A stretch of 21,238 bases of DNA from SIG607 sp045655165 (GTDB lineage Bacteria; Bacillota; Clostridia; Oscillospirales; Acutalibacteraceae). Location of the stretch: assembly GCA_045655165.1 (NCBI GenBank), contig JAZOOT010000014.1, positions 1-21,238 on the forward strand, read 5' to 3'. Of this stretch, positions 1-8,119 are shown piece by piece (positions within the stretch are counted from its first letter, which is position 1; each line of letters begins with the position of its first letter). Under the pieces are notes generated by a model. That model had not been told where the DNA came from. It did not search any database and worked only from the letters and a program-made list of their open reading frames with translations. The position numbers and the translations under genes were made by a program.

Positions 1-11
1 TTAAAAAAAGC

Positions 12-38
12 AAAAGCCAAGTTGTTAACTTGGCTTTT
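12..38. terminator. Terminator of the glp operon, probably bidirectional
   Basis: A 12-bp perfect stem (arms 12-23 and 27-38) with a 3-base loop lies directly after the glpK stop codon. Read on the minus strand it ends in a T-rich tract (TTTTGCTTTTTTT), and on the plus strand in TTTTTT, so it could stop transcription from either side. Confidence 0.85.
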
Positions 39-42
39 TTAT

Positions 43-1539
43 TTATTCGGTGGCCCAATCTTTTGCGCGGGTTACTGCGCGGTGCCATTTATCCATTAAA
101 TATTCGCGCTGGTCTTCGCTCATTTGGGGCTCATAGCAAACTCCGCATTTCCACAGTTTAGACACTTCGTCAAGCGATGAGATTTCACCCAAGCCAAGAG
201 CCGCAACATATGCTGCACCCAAACCGGTTGCTTCAACATGGGAAGCCACCTGAACAGGCATATTAAGCAAATCGGCTTGGAACTGCATTAAAAACTTGCT
301 TTCGGTTCCGCCGCCGTCTGCCCGCATTGTTTTAATTCTTTCGTTTGTTGTTTGTTTAAAAACATCAAAGATATCTTTTACTTGGTATGCCGTTGCTTCA
401 AGCGTGGCGCGGACAATATGCGCCTTTGTGCAATTTGCGGTAATGCCAACCATTGTTCCTCTTGCATAAGAATCCCAATACGGTGCTGCAAGGCCTGTAA
501 ACGCAGGAACAAAATAAACACCTGCATTATTGTTTACCGAAAGAGCCAGTTTATCGACGTCGGTCATTTTATCAATAATATTTAACCCGTTTTTAAGCCA
601 CTTTGTTGCGGCACCCGAAATATAAATTCCGCCGTCTAACGCAAAGGTTGGCTTTTTATTATGAAAAAAAGCTAACGAAGAAATTAAGCCGTTATTATTT
701 TTAAAGTTTGTTTTACCGGTGTTCATTAGCATAAAACAACCTGTTCCATAGGTGGTTTTAACATCGCCTACTTCAAAACAGCCCTGACCAATAAGCGCAG
801 CGTGTTGGTCAACAATGCTTCCTGTAATTTTAATTTCCGCGCCCAAAAAACAATTTGGGTCGGTTGTGCCGAAATCAGACGCGTTTTCGCGAATTTCGGG
901 CAAAATTTCGGCAGGAATTTCTAACAAATTTAGAATTTCCTTATCCCAACACATAGTATTAACGTTAAAAAGGCAGGTACGGCTTGCCGTAACGCAATCG
1001 GTAAGGAACTGTTTTCCGCCTGTCATTTTCCAAATAAACCAAGTATCAAGAGTGCCCGCCGCCAAACGTTTTTCTTTTAGAAGTTCTTTTGCAAGCGGAA
1101 CATTTTCAAGCACCCATCTTATTTTGGTTGCACCAAAATATGCGTCTAATTTAAGACCTGTTCGGCTATAGAAAAATTCGCCGTATTTTTTGTTTAGTTC
1201 ATCTACTTCATTTGCGGTTCGGCGGTCTTGCCAAACTATTGCTGGATATATGGGTTTGCCGGTTTTTTTATCCCACAAAATTACTGTTTCGCCTTGGTTA
1301 TCTAAACCAATTGCCTTAATTTCATTAATATTTGCACCCGAAAGTTCCAGTGCATTTTTAGTAGAAATTAAAAGGGTTTCATAAAGCTGTTCGCCGTCGT
1401 GCTCAACCCAGCCGGGTTGGGGGTAATACTGCACAACCTCTTTATAGCCCCTTGCAAGATTTTCCCACTTATCATTAAACAGCAACGCACTTGTGCCTGT
1501 TGTACCTTGGTCAAGACCTAAAATATATTTCTTTGACAC
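43..1539 (-). CDS. glpK: Glycerol kinase
   Basis: ATP-dependent phosphorylation of glycerol to sn-glycerol-3-phosphate in the cytosol. The 498 residues match the family's usual length. The N-terminus has the FGGY-kinase nucleotide/phosphate motif (GLDQGTTGTSALLF), followed by GWVEHD, WQDRRT and, in the second domain, VDQHAALIGQGCF, TYGTGCFMLMNTG, PYWDSYARGTMVGIT and the adenosine motif DGGGTESKFLMQFQ, all typical of GlpK rather than xylulokinase. The start is GTG with AGGAG 7 bases upstream. It is the last gene of the operon, 23 bases after DUF1667, and is followed by a strong terminator. The stretch before VDQHAAL, where many Gram-positive GlpKs carry the His phosphorylated by HPr, has no His here. 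PTS control through that residue therefore looks absent; this is an inference from a by-eye comparison. Confidence 0.96.
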   Translation of the reverse strand: MSKKYILGLDQGTTGTSALLFNDKWENLARGYKEVVQYYPQPGWVEHDGEQLYETLLISTKNALELSGANINEIKAIGLDNQGETVILWDKKTGKPIYPAIVWQDRRTANEVDELNKKYGEFFYSRTGLKLDAYFGATKIRWVLENVPLAKELLKEKRLAAGTLDTWFIWKMTGGKQFLTDCVTASRTCLFNVNTMCWDKEILNLLEIPAEILPEIRENASDFGTTDPNCFLGAEIKITGSIVDQHAALIGQGCFEVGDVKTTYGTGCFMLMNTGKTNFKNNNGLISSLAFFHNKKPTFALDGGIYISGAATKWLKNGLNIIDKMTDVDKLALSVNNNAGVYFVPAFTGLAAPYWDSYARGTMVGITANCTKAHIVRATLEATAYQVKDIFDVFKQTTNERIKTMRADGGGTESKFLMQFQADLLNMPVQVASHVEATGLGAAYVAALGLGEISSLDEVSKLWKCGVCYEPQMSEDQREYLMDKWHRAVTRAKDWATE

Positions 1540-1562
1540 TTCCCTACTCCTATGGTTAAAAA

Positions 1563-1922
1563 CTATTTTTCTACCACTGCGGTAGCCACAATATTAGCAC
1601 CGCTATCGCAAATATTAGAAACAATTACATCGTGACGGTTAATAGGTGCAGAAACAACAACCTTACGAATAATGTCCATACATTCCATAAGTTTTTCTTT
1701 TGCAATGGGCTTATCGGAACGAACGGGCAACAAACATTCTTTTGCGCCTTCAATTTTTACGGTAGTGGTTAAAATTCTAACCGGGTGCGCGAATTCGGCA
1801 CTTGCATAAGTAAGACCGCGTTTGCAGGCATAACCTTCAACGCTTATTATATTATCGCCTTCACCCTCTACTAAAATATGGCAACCACGGGGGCATACTG
1901 TACAAATAATTTCTTTTTTCAC
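1563..1922 (-). CDS. DUF1667 domain protein, putative Fe-S partner of the glycerol-3-phosphate oxidoreductase
   Basis: A 119-residue protein with cysteines C7, C10, C14 and C33 arranged as CxxCPRGC followed by YACKRG. This resembles the cluster-binding head of molybdopterin oxidoreductases, so a [4Fe-4S] cluster is plausible. DUF1667 genes are known to accompany GlpA-like and FAD/NAD oxidoreductases in clostridia; the biochemical role is not established to my knowledge. The start is GTG, 4 bases after the upstream stop, with AAGGAGG in the end of the preceding gene. Its place between the two oxidoreductases and glpK argues that it passes electrons in, or stabilises, the glycerol-3-phosphate dehydrogenase complex, taking the position GlpC has in E. 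coli. It is soluble, with no membrane segment or signal peptide. Confidence 0.88.
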   Translation of the reverse strand: MKKEIICTVCPRGCHILVEGEGDNIISVEGYACKRGLTYASAEFAHPVRILTTTVKIEGAKECLLPVRSDKPIAKEKLMECMDIIRKVVVSAPINRHDVIVSNICDSGANIVATAVVEK

Positions 1923-1926
1923 CTTG

Positions 1927-3189
1927 TTAGTCCTCCTTGATTACGTCTACGGTTATGTTATTGCCCACAATATTTTCTGTAGAAACAGTTAAGTGACACA
2001 TTTCACCCGGGTTAACACGGAATTCTTTGGCAGAAGCCAAAACGGTATCACCGCAGCGGGCTACAAGTTTTACATTTGTTTCGGGTGATAATACCCTGAA
2101 ATACAAGGTTACTTTGCCTTGGTCTTGGTTGGCGTCAACAGTTTGCGGACACAAATAACGAACATTGCGCCCTGTTACGCAGTTAACAACCTTTTGTTCT
2201 CCGTTAAGTTTACCCATTGCGTAAAGCGCGGCGTATTTACCTGCGCGGGCACTTTCTTCGCTTACGTTATCTACCAAATCGTTAACGTGCACAACGTTAC
2301 CGCAAGCAAACACCGACGGAGCCGAAGTTTGCATATACTGGTTAACAGCAGGGCCGTTTGTAATTGGGTCTATTTTAATACCTGCTTTACGGGTTAGTTC
2401 GTTTTCGGGAAGCAAACCAACCGAGAACAAAACGGTATCACATTCAACAAATTCTTGTTTTTCGGTTATGGGTTGTTTTTTATCGTCAACAGGGGCAACC
2501 CAAACACCGCTAACACGGCAGTCGCCCTCAATTTTAGTAATTGTATGGGCAAGTTTTAAAGGAATACCAAAATCATCTAAACACTGCACGCGGTTACGGG
2601 TAAGACCTGCAAGATAATCCATAAGTTCAACCACCATAACCACCTTGGCACCTTCAAGTGTCATACGGCGTGCCATAATCATACCAATATCGCCCGAACC
2701 CAAAATAACAACCTTTTTACCAACCATAATATTTTGGCGGTTAACCAGTCGCTGTGCAGCGCCTGCAGTGTATATACCTGCGGGGCGTGTACCCGGCACC
2801 ATAATACCGGCGCGGGTTCTTTCGCGGCAGCCCATTGCCAAAACAATACTTTGGGCAACAACTTGGGTTAAACCGTATTTACTGCTTGTGCAAATAATTT
2901 GGTTTGTTTCGTTCAAAACTTCCAAAACCATTGTATCAAACATATATTCAACGCCTACTGCCTTTGCCTGTTCAACAAAACGGCCGTAATATTCAGGGCC
3001 TGTAAGTTCTTCTTTAAAACGGGTAAGTCCAAAACCCGGATGAATACATTGTTGCAAAATACCGCCCGGGGCGTTATCGCGTTCTAAAACAAGAACCTTT
3101 TTTGCGCCTTCTTCTTTTGCGGCAACTGCTGCGGCTAAACCTGCAGGTCCGCCGCCAATAATAGCAACATCACAATTTACTGTATACAT
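1927..3189 (-). CDS. FAD/NAD(P)-dependent oxidoreductase, GlpB-position subunit
   Basis: A 420-residue pyridine-nucleotide-disulfide-type flavoprotein. Residues about 5-35 form the FAD dinucleotide fold (AIIGGGPAGLAAAVAA, ending in the acidic ERD), then a conserved CIHPGFG segment. A second Rossmann fold near residue 158 (KVVILGSGDIGMIMARR) would bind NAD(P)H, and a later FAD contact reads PSVFACGNVVHVNDL. About 85 C-terminal residues follow that I do not recognise as a known domain. It lies 17 bases after the GlpA-like gene and 4 bases before DUF1667, so the three are probably co-translated. The likely job is to move electrons from the GlpA-like flavin/Fe-S centre to NAD(P)+ or another carrier. 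It is not homologous enough by eye to E. coli GlpB to use that symbol. Confidence 0.88.
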   Translation of the reverse strand: MYTVNCDVAIIGGGPAGLAAAVAAKEEGAKKVLVLERDNAPGGILQQCIHPGFGLTRFKEELTGPEYYGRFVEQAKAVGVEYMFDTMVLEVLNETNQIICTSSKYGLTQVVAQSIVLAMGCRERTRAGIMVPGTRPAGIYTAGAAQRLVNRQNIMVGKKVVILGSGDIGMIMARRMTLEGAKVVMVVELMDYLAGLTRNRVQCLDDFGIPLKLAHTITKIEGDCRVSGVWVAPVDDKKQPITEKQEFVECDTVLFSVGLLPENELTRKAGIKIDPITNGPAVNQYMQTSAPSVFACGNVVHVNDLVDNVSEESARAGKYAALYAMGKLNGEQKVVNCVTGRNVRYLCPQTVDANQDQGKVTLYFRVLSPETNVKLVARCGDTVLASAKEFRVNPGEMCHLTVSTENIVGNNITVDVIKED

Positions 3190-3206
3190 AAATCTTCCCG
3201 CCTTTC

Positions 3207-4646
3207 TTATCTGGTAAAGCCGGTCACCATTTGTGAACCGCTGTTGTTTTTGTTAATGTCGGTAGGCGAACAACCTAATTCGCGCGAAAGAATTTCAATA
3301 ACTTTTGGTCCGCAGAAACCGGCTTGGCAACGGCCCATACCTGCGCGAACGCGGCGCTTAACGGCATCAACGCTTTTTGCACCAAGCGGACGGTGAATAG
3401 CATCTAAAATTTCGGCTTCGGTAATGGTTTCGCAACGGCAAATAACGTTACCGTACAATGGGTTTTCTTTTACAAGTGCATCTTGCTCTTCACGCGTACA
3501 TTCACTGAATTTAACAATACCTTTACGCTTTTTAATAAAGTTTTCTTTGCGTTTCCAGTTTGCACCGCGCATAAGCAGCTGCTGTACTACATATGTACCC
3601 ATAGCCAACGACAAAGTAAGGCCGGTGGAACGAACACCCGAAAGATTAACATAACCTTCTAAATCATCCCAAATGTCAAAATGCAAACCTTCGGGGTTGC
3701 GGTTGGGGCGAAGGCCTGAATACTGTGTAATGGTATCGCGTACGTTTACATTGGGAACAAGATTACGTACATCGGACGTAATACTTGCAAGACCTTCTGC
3801 CGTGGTAGATTTATCAACCTTAGAATCTTGGTCTTCGGCGGTGGGGCCAACAAGCATATTACCATGAATTGTGGGGCACATAAGTTTGCCTTTGGTAACC
3901 TTTGTGGGTATTGGTAAAACAATATGTTCAACCTGACAGGAAGTGTTTTTATCTAATATGAAGAACTGGCCTTTACGAGCCACAACTTTATATTCGGCTT
4001 TGCCAACCATTTCGGCAATTTCATCGCAGTATAAACCTGCGCAGTTAATTACATAGGTGGTTTCAATTTCTTCGGTTTCGGTTTTTACGGTTTTAACCTT
4101 GCCGTTTTCGGTGGTAATGCCAACTACTGCCGAATTAAGCAAAAAGCGAACACCGTTTGCATAGGCATTTTCTGCATATGCCTGAACCAAAATAAACGGG
4201 TCAATAATACTTTCCCTTGGAATCCACAAACCGCCTTTAACTTCGGGGTTTAACTGCGGTTCCATTTCAAGAAGTTCGGCACCGCTTTTATATTCAACAT
4301 CATAAACGCGGTTGCGAAACGCCTTTTCTTTAATGGCGGGCAGTTTTTCAAACTGTTCGTCGGTAATGGCAGGCAAAATAGCACCAATACGGGCAAAAGG
4401 CACGTCTAAATCGGCGCACAGTTCATCGTACATTGGGTTAGCCGCAACAACAAGCTGCGATTCCAATGTATCGGGTGCCGCATCATAGCCGGTATGAATA
4501 ATGGCACTGTTAGATTTAGAAGCATCGCCGCCAACGTCTTCGTTCTTTTCAACCACTATAATGTCAACTTCGTACTTTGAAAGTTCGCGGGCAACGGCGC
4601 AACCCACAGCACCCGCACCAATAACAACTACGTCTGTTTTTAACAT
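3207..4646 (-). CDS. glpA: GlpA-like glycerol-3-phosphate dehydrogenase with C-terminal [2Fe-2S] domain
   Basis: Expected reaction: sn-glycerol-3-phosphate to dihydroxyacetone phosphate. Residues 1-370 are a DAO-type FAD oxidoreductase (VVVIGAGAVGCAVARELS, then SNSAIIHTGYDA, with the FAD-proximal SGVRSTGLTLSLAMG near 350). The C-terminal about 90 residues are a BFD-like [2Fe-2S] domain with four ligands, CRC in the segment NVICRCETITEAEI and RCQAGFCGP. DAO plus BFD is the GlpA layout; at 479 residues it is somewhat shorter than E. coli GlpA (542). It is the first gene of the operon. The ATG has AAAGGTG 7 bases upstream and a TTGACA/TATATA promoter ahead. Specificity for glycerol-3-phosphate is inferred from glpK in the same operon; the same fold also serves other 2-hydroxyacid or amine substrates. 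Confidence 0.87.
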   Translation of the reverse strand: MLKTDVVVIGAGAVGCAVARELSKYEVDIIVVEKNEDVGGDASKSNSAIIHTGYDAAPDTLESQLVVAANPMYDELCADLDVPFARIGAILPAITDEQFEKLPAIKEKAFRNRVYDVEYKSGAELLEMEPQLNPEVKGGLWIPRESIIDPFILVQAYAENAYANGVRFLLNSAVVGITTENGKVKTVKTETEEIETTYVINCAGLYCDEIAEMVGKAEYKVVARKGQFFILDKNTSCQVEHIVLPIPTKVTKGKLMCPTIHGNMLVGPTAEDQDSKVDKSTTAEGLASITSDVRNLVPNVNVRDTITQYSGLRPNRNPEGLHFDIWDDLEGYVNLSGVRSTGLTLSLAMGTYVVQQLLMRGANWKRKENFIKKRKGIVKFSECTREEQDALVKENPLYGNVICRCETITEAEILDAIHRPLGAKSVDAVKRRVRAGMGRCQAGFCGPKVIEILSRELGCSPTDINKNNSGSQMVTGFTR

Positions 4647-4679
4647 ATTTATACACCTTTCTTTAATAAAATGTATTTC

Positions 4680-4707
4680 TATATAGTGTATAATAACATA
4701 TTGTCAA
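4680..4707 (-). promoter_or_regulatory. Promoter of the glp operon
   Basis: On the minus strand TTGACA (4707-4702) is followed after 16 bases by TATATA (4685-4680), about 35 bases upstream of the GlpA-like start codon. It is the only good sigma-A-like match in the gap. Confidence 0.75.
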
Positions 4708-4735
4708 AACATTTGCAAGATTTTTTCAAAATTTA
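4697..4735. promoter_or_regulatory. Candidate operator for the DeoR-family regulator at the glp promoter
   Basis: ATTGTCAAAAC (4700-4710) overlaps the -35 box, and looser copies (TTTGCAAG, TTTTTCAAAA) follow roughly every 11-14 bases. The same TTGTCAAAA word occurs in the regulator's own leader. Part of the match is forced by the -35 consensus, so this is a suggestion only. Confidence 0.4.
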
Positions 4736-4748
4736 GCAATAATCAAAC

Positions 4749-4777
4749 AAAACGGCGTTCTTGCAGAACGCCGTTTT
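4749..4777 (-). terminator. Terminator of the DeoR-family regulator gene
   Basis: A 12-bp perfect stem (AAAACGGCGTTC and its complement) with a 5-base loop begins 3 bases after the regulator stop. The minus-strand tail is TTTTGTTTGATT. It separates the regulator transcript from the glp operon. Confidence 0.8.
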
Positions 4778-4780
4778 CCC

Positions 4781-5536
4781 TTATTTTGCAATTATTACTT
4801 TTGTTTCGCGCTTTATTGCTTTTACTGTTTTTTTATTAGCATCGCTATCGGTTATAACCAAATCTAATTCCTTAAGCGCGCAAACGTTATTCATTGCGCG
4901 TATACCAATTTTGCTTGAATCTATTAAAGCAACCGACTGGCGTGCATTAAGAACAAGTTTTCTGTGAAGCTGGGCTTCGCCAATATGGAAATCGGTTATT
5001 CCGTTTTCGTTTATACCGCCAACCCCAATAAACGCTTTGTCTACATTAAATTGCGTTAAATTGTCTTCAGCGGGAAAACCCGATAATGTTAATTCCTTTG
5101 TTCTAAGCATACCGCCGGGAAGCACCACGGTACAGCCGGGTATTTCGCTAAGTTCCACCGCTGTACGCAATGCGTTTGTGAACACGGTAATATTGCCGAT
5201 ATTGTGCATATACTGAACCATTGCCTGCACGGTTGTGCCAACACCTAAATAAATAGTATCGCCTTCGTTTATTAGTTGAACCGCCTCTTTGGCAATGGCA
5301 TTTTTTTGGTTAAAATTGGTTTTAGAACGACTGGCATATTCGGGCTCGGAATTAAGCGATATATTTGCAACCGCACCGCCGTAAACTTTTCGCAAAACAC
5401 CCTGTTGTTCTAAATAATCTAAATCGCGGCGCACAGTTTCAATAGATATTCCAAAGCGTTCCATCAATTCTTCGTTTTTTATAGCGCGCTGTTCTCTTAT
5501 TAAATCGGCAATTTGACTTCTTCGTTCAACTTTCAC
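4781..5536 (-). CDS. DeoR/GlpR-family transcriptional repressor
   Basis: A 251-residue sugar-phosphate-responsive repressor. Residues 3-55 are the DeoR winged helix (RRSQIADLIREQ, then SIETVRRDLDYLEQQGVLRK with the conserved YGGAV hinge). The rest is the DeoRC phospho-ligand sensor, with GDTIYLGVGTT, FTNALRT, LPGG and AFIGVGGI. I take the GTG at 5536 as start: AAGGGAG lies 7 bases upstream and the protein then begins directly at the helix. The longer reading from ATG 5596 would start upstream of the predicted transcription start. It lies upstream of the glp operon on the same strand and is separated from it by a terminator, so control of glycerol genes with glycerol-3-phosphate as inducer is likely but inferred. 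TTGTCA repeats in its leader suggest autoregulation. Confidence 0.9.
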   Translation of the reverse strand: MKVERRSQIADLIREQRAIKNEELMERFGISIETVRRDLDYLEQQGVLRKVYGGAVANISLNSEPEYASRSKTNFNQKNAIAKEAVQLINEGDTIYLGVGTTVQAMVQYMHNIGNITVFTNALRTAVELSEIPGCTVVLPGGMLRTKELTLSGFPAEDNLTQFNVDKAFIGVGGINENGITDFHIGEAQLHRKLVLNARQSVALIDSSKIGIRAMNNVCALKELDLVITDSDANKKTVKAIKRETKVIIAK

Positions 5537-5562
5537 AACAAATCTCCCTTTTTTCTTAAATG

Positions 5563-5579
5563 TTGTCAAAATATTGTCA
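5563..5579. promoter_or_regulatory. Direct TTGTCA repeats, candidate autoregulatory operator
   Basis: Two TTGTCA words (5563-5568 and 5574-5579) are spaced 11 bases, one helical turn, immediately downstream of the regulator's -10 box. A third overlaps its -35 box (5607-5612). Spacing and position fit a repressor site at the transcription start. Confidence 0.5.
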
Positions 5580-5584
5580 TATTC

Positions 5585-5613
5585 AGTATGACACACCGAT
5601 TAAAGTTTGTCAA
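5585..5613 (-). promoter_or_regulatory. Promoter of the DeoR-family regulator
   Basis: Minus-strand TTGACA (5613-5608) and CATACT (5590-5585) are separated by 17 bases. Transcription would start near 5578, which excludes the upstream ATG at 5596 as a start codon. Confidence 0.7.
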
Positions 5614-5618
5614 GCAAT

Positions 5619-5650
5619 AAAAAAAGCAGGTTTTAAAACCTGCTTTTTTT
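5619..5650 (-). terminator. Terminator of the DUF4838 gene
   Basis: A perfect inverted repeat centred on TTTTAAAA with GCAGG/CCTGC in the stem and a run of seven T on the minus strand, directly after the DUF4838 stop codon. It overlaps the start of the regulator's promoter region. Confidence 0.85.
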
Positions 5651-5652
5651 AT

Positions 5653-7593
5653 TTATGCATTTTTGAAAGTATTGTTCATTGCGGTTTTAAATAGATATAC
5701 GTCGAACTCTTGGAAGAAATGTTCTTCGTTTGCCTGTGCGTATTCTATTAACTCATCTTTATATTTTTGGCAGTCTTCGTCGTTACCAAGTGCACCGGCA
5801 AGTAATGCTTTACCATAAAGTTTTGCCATTTCGGCGTGGTGCGAAAGAAGTTTAAAGGAATGACGGCGGCAATCATCTTCGGCATTTTCTATATATTCGT
5901 TAAGATTTTTTGCAAATTCATTTACGGTGGGCTCAACCTGTTCAAACAGTTTTGCAGCTTCTGCGTTATCTCGCCAAGCGGGCTTGGTTTTGCCTGCGTC
6001 TTTCGCCTCAAAATCTACAACCGAAATTGTCCGCATAATAATTTTGGGGTCAAACAATTCGCCAAGTTTTAAGAGATATTGCCTTACAACCTTTGACTGT
6101 TTGCCATAAGCGGCATCAAAATATTCATCGGCTACTTCTTCAAATTCCCTGTTAGGGTTGCAAAGAAGTGCACCCGAAGCATAAACGGGAAGCGAAGTTG
6201 GGAAATAACTACGCTGTGTTTTGCAGTTTACAATGCCGTTTGAACCAAATTCTTTAAGCATTTTAACATCGTGCGAAAGAACCTTTGAAATGTTCATATA
6301 ACTTGCATCTGAAAAATGCGAAGAATAAAGGTGATAGTCAAAGAACATTATGGGTAAATCGTACTGGTCTTGCCATTCTTTAAAAAGTTTCATTCCGCCA
6401 CTAAAACCGCCTACCGGATTAAAGTTGTTTCTTTCGTCTTCGGGCGGAAGTTCTACAGTACATTCTTCGGTGGTATAGCCCGCTAATGTATCGCCTGAAA
6501 TAGCAGGCATAAGAATAAAACGATTAGGATTATTTAACCTTTTAACACGCGGCGCATATCGGGTATTAACATACTGTATACAAACAATTTTTGTGTTAAT
6601 ATTTGCCGCATTTAACGCTGCGTCAACTTCATTAAGAAGGTCAATATACATATCTGAAACGGTTTGTTTCATACATTCTTCACATTCGCAATGGTTGTTA
6701 GCACCGTCACCCAACCAAATGTGCAAGAAATCTACACTAGGTTTTTCTTTAAGATATTTTACAAACCAATCAGCTGTCATTTTTTGAAGTTCTTTATTAG
6801 AAAGGCACATATTTGTCCAGTTAATGCAACCGTTTAAAACCTTTCTGTCGCCATTTCTATACGGCAAATACGGTTTAACCAATTCTTTTTTATCGGCAGG
6901 AACATCGCGGGTTGCTATCTCGTCAAGAAAATGTATACCAAAGGGTTCAAATGTATAGCCGTGGCCAACATCATGGAACTGCAAACCAACACGTTTAATT
7001 TCCTTACGAATATTTTCGGTCATTACAATTGACTTTTCATACATTTCCTTAATAGCTTTATCCCTGTTTTCACCGGCGTTTTCGTAAAAATTAGGATAAA
7101 GGCGAAGGAAAAATACATACGCTGTAATAAATTGAGTAAAGAAAGCGTTGTAACCAACTTTTGGTAACCAACGAATAGTATCTATAACCAATTCATCGTT
7201 AATTGCGCCTTCAAGACATTCAACCCTAAACGGATAAAATGCAGTTTCTTCTACCTTAACGCTACCGTCAAGTTGGCGTTTGGGTATAACGTCGCCAAAT
7301 TTGCCGGGGCGTACAAAACGGCAACCAAGTTCTTTAAGATATCGGTAAATACCAAGCAAAATGCTGCGTTCGTTGCTGCCCAAAATTTCGCCCTTACCGT
7401 TTTCAATGTTTATAACATATTTATCATCAATAAGCGGGTCTTTAACACTGTCTTTTGGCAAAAAGCCCAAAGCAATGTCTCCGCTTTCTTCTGTTATTTC
7501 AACATTTTGCGAAGTCATAGCAGTTATGTATTTTACAAATTCCTCTGCCGCATAGCAAAGCGTTTCGCTTTTATAAGGCATACAAATTTTCAT
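5653..7593 (-). CDS. DUF4838 domain protein, glycoside-hydrolase-like, cytosolic
   Basis: A 646-residue protein. Residues 1-100 resemble the small alpha/beta N-terminal domain seen ahead of GH67/GH20-like barrels (RSILLGIYRYLKELGCRFVRP near 78-98). Residues about 130-450 form the DUF4838 region, with FLHIWLGDGANNHCECEECM and YIDLLNEVDAALNAA as the strongest family marks. The C-terminal about 110 residues are predicted mostly helical. No signal peptide or anchor is present, so it should act in the cytosol. Carbohydrate hydrolysis is only the fold-based guess; I cannot name substrate or catalytic residues. The gene is monocistronic, with AGGAGG 8 bases before ATG, its own promoter and its own terminator. 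Nothing in its control region resembles the TTGTCA repeats of the glycerol genes. Confidence 0.85.
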   Translation of the reverse strand: MKICMPYKSETLCYAAEEFVKYITAMTSQNVEITEESGDIALGFLPKDSVKDPLIDDKYVINIENGKGEILGSNERSILLGIYRYLKELGCRFVRPGKFGDVIPKRQLDGSVKVEETAFYPFRVECLEGAINDELVIDTIRWLPKVGYNAFFTQFITAYVFFLRLYPNFYENAGENRDKAIKEMYEKSIVMTENIRKEIKRVGLQFHDVGHGYTFEPFGIHFLDEIATRDVPADKKELVKPYLPYRNGDRKVLNGCINWTNMCLSNKELQKMTADWFVKYLKEKPSVDFLHIWLGDGANNHCECEECMKQTVSDMYIDLLNEVDAALNAANINTKIVCIQYVNTRYAPRVKRLNNPNRFILMPAISGDTLAGYTTEECTVELPPEDERNNFNPVGGFSGGMKLFKEWQDQYDLPIMFFDYHLYSSHFSDASYMNISKVLSHDVKMLKEFGSNGIVNCKTQRSYFPTSLPVYASGALLCNPNREFEEVADEYFDAAYGKQSKVVRQYLLKLGELFDPKIIMRTISVVDFEAKDAGKTKPAWRDNAEAAKLFEQVEPTVNEFAKNLNEYIENAEDDCRRHSFKLLSHHAEMAKLYGKALLAGALGNDEDCQKYKDELIEYAQANEEHFFQEFDVYLFKTAMNNTFKNA

Positions 7594-7613
7594 AATTATC
7601 CCTCCTGTTTTTA

Positions 7614-7642
7614 AATATACTATGTCTTTATATGTTTTTCAA
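7614..7642 (-). promoter_or_regulatory. Promoter of the DUF4838 gene
   Basis: Minus-strand TTGAAA (7642-7637), 17-base spacer, TATATT (7619-7614), 21 bases before the start codon. It is back to back with the desulfoferrodoxin promoter. Confidence 0.7.
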
Positions 7643-7650
7643 GAAAAAAG

Positions 7651-7678
7651 TTTACTTTTTTAAAAAAAGTGGTAAAAT
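7651..7678 (+). promoter_or_regulatory. Promoter of desulfoferrodoxin-pyruvate kinase
   Basis: TTTACT (7651-7656), 16-base spacer, TAAAAT (7673-7678), 30 bases before the start codon. The -35 is weak (4 of 6) but recurs at two other promoters in the window. Confidence 0.55.
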
Positions 7679-7708
7679 AATTATGTAAATATTTAGGAGG
7701 TTTTATTT

Positions 7709-8092
7709 ATGTGTGAAAATAGTAAATTTTATGTTTGTGAACGTTGCGGCAACCTTGTTGGAATGATTAACGCTTCGGGCGTTAATATGGTGTGCTGCGG
7801 CCAAAAAATGACACAGTTACAGCCGGGTGTGGTTGAGGCAAGCCACGAAAAGCACATTCCCGTTGTTACGGTTAGTGGCAATTTAGTAACCGTTACAGTT
7901 GGCTCGGCGCTTCACCCAATGGCAGAAGAACACAGCATTTTGTGGGTTTATTTACAAACCGATAAAGGTGGCCAACGCAAATGTTTAGAAGTTGGCAAAG
8001 AACCCACCGTTACCTTTGCCCTTGCCGATGAAAAACCCATTGCAGCTTATGCTTACTGCAATTTACACGGCCTTTGGAAAGCAGAAATTTAA
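7709..8092 (+). CDS. dfx: Desulfoferrodoxin (superoxide reductase)
   Basis: Reduces superoxide to hydrogen peroxide without releasing oxygen, a typical anaerobe defence. The 127 residues carry both domains of the two-iron class. The desulforedoxin-like head has C10, C13, C29 and C30 for the structural Fe(SCys)4 centre. The neelaredoxin-like body has the active-site ligands H49 (in HEKH, with E47 and K48), H69 and H75 (HPMAEEH), and C117 and H120 (CNLHGLW), all present, so it should be active. AGGAGG lies 8 bases before the ATG. Pyruvate kinase starts 28 bases after its stop with no terminator between them, so the two are probably one transcript. Confidence 0.96.
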   Translation: MCENSKFYVCERCGNLVGMINASGVNMVCCGQKMTQLQPGVVEASHEKHIPVVTVSGNLVTVTVGSALHPMAEEHSILWVYLQTDKGGQRKCLEVGKEPTVTFALADEKPIAAYAYCNLHGLWKAEI

Positions 8093-8119
8093 TTACAGCA
8101 AATCCCCAGGAGTTACACC

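Noticed and set aside
5537..5596. 20-residue extension of the DeoR-family regulator from ATG 5596
   Set aside because: It would begin upstream of the predicted transcription start and has no ribosome site. GTG 5536 has AAGGGAG at 7 bases.
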